Shown piece after piece: positions 59,003 to 64,000 of a stretch of DNA of 64,000 nt (positions are counted from its first letter, which is position 1; each line of letters opens with the position of its first letter). A program made the position numbers and the translations under genes. Below the pieces are notes generated by a model. It worked only from the letters and a program-made list of their open reading frames with translations, did no database searches and had not been told where the DNA came from. This DNA comes from Pseudomonas vranovensis DSM 16006 (GTDB taxonomy: Bacteria; Pseudomonadota; Gammaproteobacteria; Pseudomonadales; Pseudomonadaceae): assembly GCF_000425805.1 (NCBI RefSeq), contig NZ_AUED01000003.1, positions 496,001 to 560,000 of the forward strand. The letters are read 5' to 3'.

Positions 59003-59122
59003 GGGCAGGGCTCCGTTGGCGTGCGTTATCCGGTTGAGGTGCCACAGGCGGGTAAAGTTCAGTCGAACCGCTGCCCCCCGCATCGGTCACAACCTTACAC
59101 ACCCTTGAGTGAGGCCATGCCG

Positions 59123-59515
59123 ATGATCACCTACGACTGGGACCTGATCGAACGCCTGCTGCATGAAGTGCAGAACGGCGCCGGTCACAGTTTTACCCCG
59201 CGCCCCTATGCCGAACAGCACGCCGCCGCCCTGGCCGCCAAGGGCGAGCCGGTACCGGAGCTGGATCACCTCAAGACCCGAGCGTGCGAGTACGAAAAGC
59301 TGCTGTTCGATCGCAGCTTCATTGAAAGCCGGCCCGAAGATCAGGGCGGCAACGGTGAAAACTTTGTGCTCACCGAGCGTGGCGCTCGCTTGCTCAGCCT
59401 GATCGACAGCAGCATTCCGGGCAATGACCATCCGCGCCAGGTACTCGATGAACAGGAAGACGCACTGGAGCCGACCTTGTTTGACCAGGTGGCGTCGCGG
59501 CCTCAAATTGCCTGA
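59123..59515 (+). CDS. Hypothetical protein, possibly DUF2513-like
   Basis: 130 residues from the ATG at 59123 (GAGG 8 bases upstream; an ATG at 59117 is too close to it). The start YDWDLIERLLHEVQNGAG, the central EYEKLLFDRSFIESRP and the later FVLTERGARLLSLI resemble the winged-helix layout of DUF2513 proteins, which are often phage or plasmid linked. No mobile genes are nearby. A DNA-binding role is possible but unproven. Confidence 0.62.
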   Translation: MITYDWDLIERLLHEVQNGAGHSFTPRPYAEQHAAALAAKGEPVPELDHLKTRACEYEKLLFDRSFIESRPEDQGGNGENFVLTERGARLLSLIDSSIPGNDHPRQVLDEQEDALEPTLFDQVASRPQIA

Positions 59516-59622
59516 GCACGACACAACGCTGGCATTGACCGTACAGCGGCGCTGATAATTGGCAACTGGATCCACAGCTGCCGAGACTCTGCCATGCCGT
59601 TCGCCAACAGCGGGTGCCCGCA

Positions 59623-60549
59623 ATGAGCGCCACCCGCCGCAACACTGATGCCTTCGCCCTGCAAATCATGCTGGTGCTGTGCCTGATCTGGGGCATCCAG
59701 CAAGTGATGATCAAACTGGCGGCCCCCGATATTGCCCCGGTCATGCAACAAGCCTTGCGGTCGGGAATGGCGGCGGTGCTGGTGGGGCTGTTGATGTGCT
59801 TTCGCGGGGGCTGGGACCAGGTCTCTCATACCTGGCGCGGCGGCCTGTTGGCCGGTGCGCTGTTCGGGCTGGAGTTCCTGTTCATTGCCGAAGGCCTGAA
59901 GCTGACGTCGGCAGCGCATATGTCGGTATTCCTCTACACCGCCCCGGTGTTCACGGCCCTGGGTTTGCATTTTTTGCTGCCGAGCGAGCGCCTGAGGCCC
60001 CTGCAGTGGTTGGGCATCGTGCTGGCCTTTGGCGGTATCGCCTATGCCTTTGCCGGTGGGGTGTCATTCGCCGATATGGACAGCCGCGTGCTCCTGGGCG
60101 ATGCCTTTGGCGTACTGGCAGGCCTGGCCTGGGGCGCGACCACGGTGGTTGTGCGAGGCTCACGGTTGTCCGAGGCGCCTGCGACCCTGACCTTGTTCTA
60201 TCAACTGGCGGTCGGTTTCGTCGGCCTGCTGTTGATTGCCGCGCTCAGCGGCCAGGTCACCCAGGTGCATTTCACCCCGATGTCGATTGGCAGCCTGTTG
60301 TTCCAGGGATTGATCGTTTCGTTCTTCAGTTACCTGACCTGGTTCTGGTTGCTGCGTCGCTACCTGGCCTCGAACCTGGCGGTGTTCTCTTTCATTACCC
60401 CGTTGTTCGGCGTGACCTTTGGTGTGCTGTTGCTCGGTGAGCCGTTGAGCCTGAACTTCGTGCTCGGGGCGGTCATGGTGTTGCTCGGCGTAACGCTGGT
60501 CAGCGCTGAGCAGTGGGTACGACGGCGCTTGCGCAGCCTGCTCGGTTAG
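59623..60549 (+). CDS. EamA/DMT family transporter
   Basis: 308 residues with ten predicted membrane helices (IMLVLCLIWGIQQVMIKLAAPDIAP in helix 1; second EamA half from about residue 160, VLAGLAWGATTVVVRGSRLSEAP). Export of a small metabolite is likely; substrate unknown. The ribosome site is poor, and a GTG at 59614 is an alternative start. Its end overlaps the convergent MFS gene by 50 bp. Confidence 0.84.
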   Translation: MSATRRNTDAFALQIMLVLCLIWGIQQVMIKLAAPDIAPVMQQALRSGMAAVLVGLLMCFRGGWDQVSHTWRGGLLAGALFGLEFLFIAEGLKLTSAAHMSVFLYTAPVFTALGLHFLLPSERLRPLQWLGIVLAFGGIAYAFAGGVSFADMDSRVLLGDAFGVLAGLAWGATTVVVRGSRLSEAPATLTLFYQLAVGFVGLLLIAALSGQVTQVHFTPMSIGSLLFQGLIVSFFSYLTWFWLLRRYLASNLAVFSFITPLFGVTFGVLLLGEPLSLNFVLGAVMVLLGVTLVSAEQWVRRRLRSLLG

Positions 60550-61675
60550 GCGCAGGGCGCAACAGCAAGGCGCCAGCCAGCATCAGGCCGCTGCCGGCAA
60601 CCACCAGCGCCGGCTGCAGGCTGGCGGCGAACTGAGTACTCAAGGCCGCCAGCAACGGGCCGCTGAGCTGGCCCAGGGCAAAGCAGGCGGTCAGCAAGCC
60701 GGTGTTGCGTTGGCTGGCCTGGGGCGATAGCTCTCGCAGCCGCTGCATCATCAACTGCATGCAGGCCAGAAACGGCATGCCACACAAGATCACTCCCAGG
60801 GCCAGGCTCGGCCCGCTGCCCAGCAGGCAGGCGAACACGCCGGCAGCTTGCAGCCACAGCGTTGCCATCAACCACTGTGAGGTGCTGCCCCAGTGTGGGC
60901 GGCGATAGCTGACCATCACCACACCCAGTGCCGCTGCCAGGCCGAACCCCGGCCAGAACAGGTCTGCCAGCCAATGCCCGTGAAACCGCGCGCTGGCCAT
61001 CTGTGACATGAACGTGGCCGGGATGATGTAGCCGATACCGTACAGCGCATAGATCAGGCCCAGGCGAGCAATGCCCCGCGTCGGCGTGGCCACGCTGGTG
61101 CTGGCAGGTGCCAGGGCCTGTGGCCGAGGCAGGAACGGCAGCACGGCCAGCAACATCAGCAGCGCGGTAGCGGCGTAGATCAGCCACAACGGCGCTGAGC
61201 CCAGGCCGTAGAGGTTGGAAAACAGCGCCAGCAATCCTGTGAGCATGATCCCCACGCCGGGCCCGGCGAACACCAGTGCGCCCAGGCGTTGCCGGTTGCT
61301 GGCCACCGCCAGTTGCTGGGTCAGGCTGGTGAGCATCACCAACACCCAGGCGCTGGCCACTCCGGTGCCGAAGCGCAGCAGCAGGTGGCTCCAGAAGTCA
61401 TGCGCCCACACAGAGGCCAGGGTCAGCGACACGCACAGCCACAAACCGCCGTGCAAGCGGGCGCGGACTTGCCCGGGGCGGCGGGCGAACATGGCGTCCA
61501 GCGCACCGAGCAGGTAACCCAGATAATTGGCGGCGGCAATCAGCCCGGCTGCGGTCAGGCTGATCTGCCCTTCGTTGAGCAGGTGCGGCAGCTGCGGGGT
61601 CAGGGCGAAGCGGCCGATGCCCATGGCCATCATCAGGGCGACAGCGCTGGCGAGCAGGCGAATGAACGGGGACAT
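60500..61675 (-). CDS. MFS transporter, YbfB/YjiJ family
   Basis: 391 residues with twelve predicted membrane segments. The start ASAVALMMAMGIGRFALTPQLPHLLNEGQISLT is characteristic of the YbfB/YjiJ group (GIGRFA.TP). The family functions as drug or metabolite exporters, poorly characterised. It is divergent from a LysR gene across 105 bp, suggesting control by that regulator. It overlaps the convergent EamA gene by 50 bp. Confidence 0.87.
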   Translation of the reverse strand: MSPFIRLLASAVALMMAMGIGRFALTPQLPHLLNEGQISLTAAGLIAAANYLGYLLGALDAMFARRPGQVRARLHGGLWLCVSLTLASVWAHDFWSHLLLRFGTGVASAWVLVMLTSLTQQLAVASNRQRLGALVFAGPGVGIMLTGLLALFSNLYGLGSAPLWLIYAATALLMLLAVLPFLPRPQALAPASTSVATPTRGIARLGLIYALYGIGYIIPATFMSQMASARFHGHWLADLFWPGFGLAAALGVVMVSYRRPHWGSTSQWLMATLWLQAAGVFACLLGSGPSLALGVILCGMPFLACMQLMMQRLRELSPQASQRNTGLLTACFALGQLSGPLLAALSTQFAASLQPALVVAGSGLMLAGALLLRPAPNRAGCASAVVPTAQR

Positions 61676-61727
61676 GGTCAGGTTCCTGAAACGGATTCGA
61701 TGACCGTCAGGCTACGAGTGATTGACT

Positions 61728-61742
61728 TTCAGAAAAATTGAA
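61728..61742. promoter_or_regulatory. Candidate LysR box between MFS and LysR genes
   Basis: TTCA-N7-TGAA at 61728-61742 contains a T-N11-A core with dyad symmetry, in an AT-rich patch of the divergent intergenic region. TTGACT at 61722-61727 and AATTAT at 61744-61749 (16-bp spacing) may form the lysR promoter across it. Confidence 0.4.
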
Positions 61743-61780
61743 TAATTATGATGAACTTGTTCTGTTCTGGAGAATGTTTC

Positions 61781-62674
61781 GTGGAGCTCAGCCAACTGCG
61801 GATCTTTCAGGCAGTCGCCGAGGAAGGCTCGATCACCCGCGCTGCGGAGCGCTTGCACCGGGTGCCGTCGAACCTGTCCACGCGCTTGCGCCAACTCGAA
61901 GAGCAACTGGGCGTCGAGTTGTTTCGTCGCGAACGCCAGCGCTTGCAGTTGTCGCCGGCAGGCAAGGTGCTGCTCGACTATGCCGGGCGCATGCTGGCGC
62001 TGCATGATGAAGCCTGTGCGGCGGTGCAGGGCGGGCAGCCGGCAGGCGATTTCGCGCTGGGCACGATGTACAGCACCGCGGCGATTCATCTGCCAGCGTT
62101 GCTGGCGCGCTATCACAAGGCGTATCCGGCGGTGAATCTGCAGGTGCAAGCGGCGCCCAGTGGTGAGTTGCTCGAAGGCCTGATCAGTGGTCGCCTGGAT
62201 GCGGCGCTGGTGGATGGCCCGCTGGCGCTGGCCGGGCTCGACGGTGTGCCGCTGTGCGATGAGACTCTGATACTGATCACGGAGCCGGATCATCCGCCGG
62301 TGCGCAGTGCTCAGGATGTCACTGGGCGGGCGGTGTTCACCTTTCGCCAGGGCTGTTCGTACCGCATGCGCCTGGAGGCCTGGTACGCACACGATCACGC
62401 GGCCATGGGCCGGGTGATGGAGATCGAGTCGTATCCGAGTATGTTGGCGTGCGTGATCGCCGGGGCGGGGGTGGCGCTGATGGCACAGTCGATGCTCGAC
62501 AGCTTGCCCGGACGTGAACGGGTTGCGGTGCACCGCTTGCAGGTACCCTTTGATCAGGCCACCACCTGGCTGATGTGGCGCAAGGGTATGCGGGGGGCGA
62601 ACCTGAGCGCCTGGATAGATCTGCAACAAGGGGAAACAGTTGCAGGGGCGGGCGAAGTGGCGGTCAGTGCTTGA
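61781..62674 (+). CDS. LysR family transcriptional regulator
   Basis: 297 residues from the GTG at 61781 (GGAG 8 bases upstream). Earlier ATGs at 61748-61751 would prefix an atypical peptide. The winged helix reads LRIFQAVAEEGSITRAAERLHRVPSNLSTRLRQLEEQLG. The probable target is the divergent YbfB-type MFS. The stop codon overlaps the ANR box at 62671-62684. I recall a LysR gene (PA1413) at this place in P. aeruginosa. Confidence 0.87.
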   Translation: MELSQLRIFQAVAEEGSITRAAERLHRVPSNLSTRLRQLEEQLGVELFRRERQRLQLSPAGKVLLDYAGRMLALHDEACAAVQGGQPAGDFALGTMYSTAAIHLPALLARYHKAYPAVNLQVQAAPSGELLEGLISGRLDAALVDGPLALAGLDGVPLCDETLILITEPDHPPVRSAQDVTGRAVFTFRQGCSYRMRLEAWYAHDHAAMGRVMEIESYPSMLACVIAGAGVALMAQSMLDSLPGRERVAVHRLQVPFDQATTWLMWRKGMRGANLSAWIDLQQGETVAGAGEVAVSA

Positions 62675-62684
62675 TCGAGATCAA
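62671..62684. promoter_or_regulatory. Perfect ANR/FNR box
   Basis: TTGAT-CGAG-ATCAA matches the FNR/ANR consensus TTGAT-N4-ATCAA at every fixed position. It overlaps the LysR stop codon and lies 114 bp before the 41-codon ORF. A -10-like TATGAT at 62735-62740 would put the box near -70. No class II (-41.5) -10 is clear. Confidence 0.75.
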
Positions 62685-62797
62685 ACTAGCCCCAACTTGT
62701 AGACCATGAGCATGCGTAAAGTACGACATAGGACTATGATCTGTATGAAGCATCGCAGGATTGAATCGCCGTGCAGGCTGACCCGTAAGGGGGAGTT

Positions 62798-62923
62798 ATG
62801 AGAAATAATCTGTTCAACTGGCTTCATGACCTGGCTGCGGCCCTGGGCTTGATTCCACCGCCGTTGCAGCCGGTGCCGATCCCCACCGATGAGGAGCAGC
62901 GCAAGCGCCAGCCTCGTCGCTAG
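62798..62923 (+). CDS. Small ORF (41 aa) in a probable oxygen-regulated small transcript (SicX/PA1414-like locus)
   Basis: Starts MRNNLFNWLHDLAAALGLIPPP and ends in a basic tail (EEQRKRQPRRR): an amphipathic helix, a proline stretch and a charged end. A strong ribosome site (AAGGGGGAG) precedes the ATG. A perfect ANR box upstream and hairpins downstream delimit a transcript of about 200 nt. In P. aeruginosa the PA1414 locus beside LysR gene PA1413 produces the low-oxygen small RNA SicX; position and regulation match from memory. Whether the peptide, the RNA or both are functional here is open. Confidence 0.65.
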   Translation: MRNNLFNWLHDLAAALGLIPPPLQPVPIPTDEEQRKRQPRR

Positions 62924-62934
62924 CGCCTGGCTCG

Positions 62935-62963
62935 GGCCGCCGCATCAGCTTGATGCGACGGCC
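62935..62963 (+). terminator. Hairpin ending the small transcript
   Basis: GGCCG and CGCATCA (62935-62947) pair with TGATGCG and CGGCC (62951-62963), a 12-bp stem with one C-A mismatch and a 3-nt loop, 11 bp after the small ORF stop. No T tract follows, so the end may be rho-assisted or stabilised. Confidence 0.5.
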
Positions 62964-62967
62964 ACCG

Positions 62968-62985
62968 CTGGCCTGATCAGGCCAG
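62968..62985. repeat. Perfect 18-bp palindrome at the symporter stop
   Basis: CTGGCCTGATCAGGCCAG reads the same on both strands and overlaps the stop codon of the convergent symporter gene (62977-62979). It may form part of a bidirectional termination region together with the hairpin at 62935-62963. Confidence 0.5.
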
Positions 62986-63999
62986 ATTCACTGCACCCGC
63001 CGTCCGGCGGGACATCAGGCTTACCACCACAAAGCTCACCAGCGCGATCGCCAGGCTGTAGTAGATCGGCGTGTTGGCATCCATCCCATCCTTGACCATG
63101 AACACCAGGGCGGTGACAAAGCCCAGGGTCATGCTGGTGATGGCGCCGGCGGTGGTAGCACGTTTCCAGTAGATCGCACCGATCAGTGGCACCAGCATCC
63201 CGCCTACCAGCAGGTTGTAGGCCAGGGTCAGGGCGCTGATAACATCTTCCACCACCAGGGCGATTCCCAGCACGGCAATGCCGGTCAGCAGGGTGAACAG
63301 GCGGTTGATGCCCAGGCTCGATTGTTTGCCGCCGCGCAGTTTTGGCAGCAGGTCTTCGGTGAGCACGGTCGAGGCCGCCAGCAGGCCGGCACTGGCCGTG
63401 GACATCATCGCTGCCAGGGCTGCAGCAATCACCAGGCCGCGGATGCCGTCAGGCAGGGCGGATTTGACGATGGCGGCGAAGGCGTTGTTGGCATTGCCCA
63501 GGTCCGGCAGCAGCACATGGGCGGTCATACCGATCACCGCACACACCAGGCCATAGATCACGCAGTAGATGCCTGCAGTGGTACCGGCGCGCTTGGCGAC
63601 TTTTTCGTCACGGGCAGTGAATACTCGCTGCCAGATGTCCTGACCGATCAGGATGCCGAAGAAGTAGATCAGGAAGTAGGTGATGATGGTGTCCCAGCCG
63701 ATGGTGGTCAGGCTGAAGCTCGATGCCGGCAGCTTGGCCACCAGCTCATCCCAGCCGCCTACGCGGTAGAGGCAGATCGGCAGCAGGACAAACATCAGGC
63801 CTACGGTCTTGATCACGAACTGGACGATGTCGGTCAGGGTCAGCGACCACATGCCGCCGATGGTCGAGTACACCACCACCACGCCACCACCGAGCAGGAT
63901 CGCAGCCCAGAATGGCATCTCGAACAGCACTTGCAGCACGGTGCCGATGGCCAGGGTCGAGGTCACGGCGATCATCAGTGCGTAAGCGAGCATGATCAC
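62977..63999 (-). CDS. Sodium:solute symporter, C-terminal part (truncated by window end)
   Basis: At least 340 residues of a solute:sodium symporter (SSS) with about nine visible membrane helices. Signatures are VYSTIGGMWSLTLTDIVQF, the FGILIGQDIWQRVFTARD loop and ALAAMMSTASAGLLAASTVLTEDL, the sodium-site region of SSS proteins. The N-terminus lies beyond the window. In P. aeruginosa a symporter of this family (PA1418) lies close to PA1413-PA1414, near guanidinobutyrase genes, as I recall; a guanidino compound or related substrate is possible but not shown here. Confidence 0.85.
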   Translation of the reverse strand: MIMLAYALMIAVTSTLAIGTVLQVLFEMPFWAAILLGGGVVVVYSTIGGMWSLTLTDIVQFVIKTVGLMFVLLPICLYRVGGWDELVAKLPASSFSLTTIGWDTIITYFLIYFFGILIGQDIWQRVFTARDEKVAKRAGTTAGIYCVIYGLVCAVIGMTAHVLLPDLGNANNAFAAIVKSALPDGIRGLVIAAALAAMMSTASAGLLAASTVLTEDLLPKLRGGKQSSLGINRLFTLLTGIAVLGIALVVEDVISALTLAYNLLVGGMLVPLIGAIYWKRATTAGAITSMTLGFVTALVFMVKDGMDANTPIYYSLAIALVSFVVVSLMSRRTAGAVNLA

Positions 64000-64000
64000 G

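Noticed and set aside
1-64000. CRISPR arrays, prophage, insertion sequences, tRNA or rRNA genes
   Set aside because: No regularly spaced repeats, transposase or phage structural genes, cloverleaf sequences or rRNA segments were seen on either strand. The content is core chromosomal throughout.

Overview
The window is one stretch of ordinary chromosome from a Pseudomonas of the putida/fluorescens group. Evidence: high GC with strong G/C third-position bias, the neighbour set phaJ4 - lipase - fadD2 - fadD1 - FAD oxidase - glutamine synthetase-like - hrpA - FabH-like - ECF/anti-sigma - OprP-like porin known from pseudomonads, Pseudomonas-specific families (DUF2790, DUF6279, DUF2937), and several copies of the pseudomonad REP element (core GCGGGCTTGCCCCGCGA). 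No rRNA, tRNA, insertion sequence, prophage or CRISPR array was seen.

Layout. 1-6.3 kb: end of an unidentified gene, a class II glutamine amidotransferase, a DUF2937 protein, then a LysR regulator divergent from an MFS transporter plus pxpABC (5-oxoproline uptake and hydrolysis). 6.4-9.7 kb: a minus-strand VWA/MoxR pair and a DUF748 envelope protein. 9.8-14 kb: cysK, an LpxO-type lipid A hydroxylase, and two EamA transporters, the first preceded by a valine-rich leader peptide and attenuator-like hairpins. 14.2-22.9 kb: aceK, a DUF6279 lipoprotein, CvfB, a secreted beta-helix protein, CsbD, YihY coupled to a second peptide deformylase, a GNAT enzyme and a DUF2790 protein. 22.9-28 kb: a minus-strand MocR-alkA-ada run divergent from a threonine dehydratase-like gene, then a LysE exporter and a tiny basic protein. 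28-32 kb: AraC and GyrI-like genes, then an NTF2/DGPF/SRPBCC/ECF42 sigma operon. 32-40 kb: fatty-acid activation genes and a gamma-glutamylputrescine-type oxidase and ligase pair. 40.7-49.5 kb: hrpA, a FabH-like synthase, an ECF sigma with zinc anti-sigma, an OprP-type porin and a DUF482 protein. 49.6-59.5 kb: an ABC exporter, PpiA, a hydrolase, LysR, azoR, an EamA transporter, a mechanosensitive channel, a DEAD helicase and small proteins. 59.6-64 kb: an EamA transporter, a YbfB-type MFS divergent from LysR, a small ORF behind a perfect ANR box, and a truncated sodium:solute symporter.

Most interesting: (1) a leader peptide resembling E. coli IvbL, the valine attenuator peptide of ilvBN, but placed in front of an EamA transporter; (2) a perfect ANR/FNR box followed by a 41-codon ORF beside a LysR gene, in the arrangement I recall for the P. 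aeruginosa PA1413/PA1414 (SicX) locus; (3) an ECF42 operon with a matching TGTCGA-N17-CGAC promoter; (4) an Ada protein lacking three of the four zinc cysteines of its phosphotriester-sensing domain, in an apparent operon with a MocR regulator. These are readings of the sequence; no alignment, folding or database search was run.
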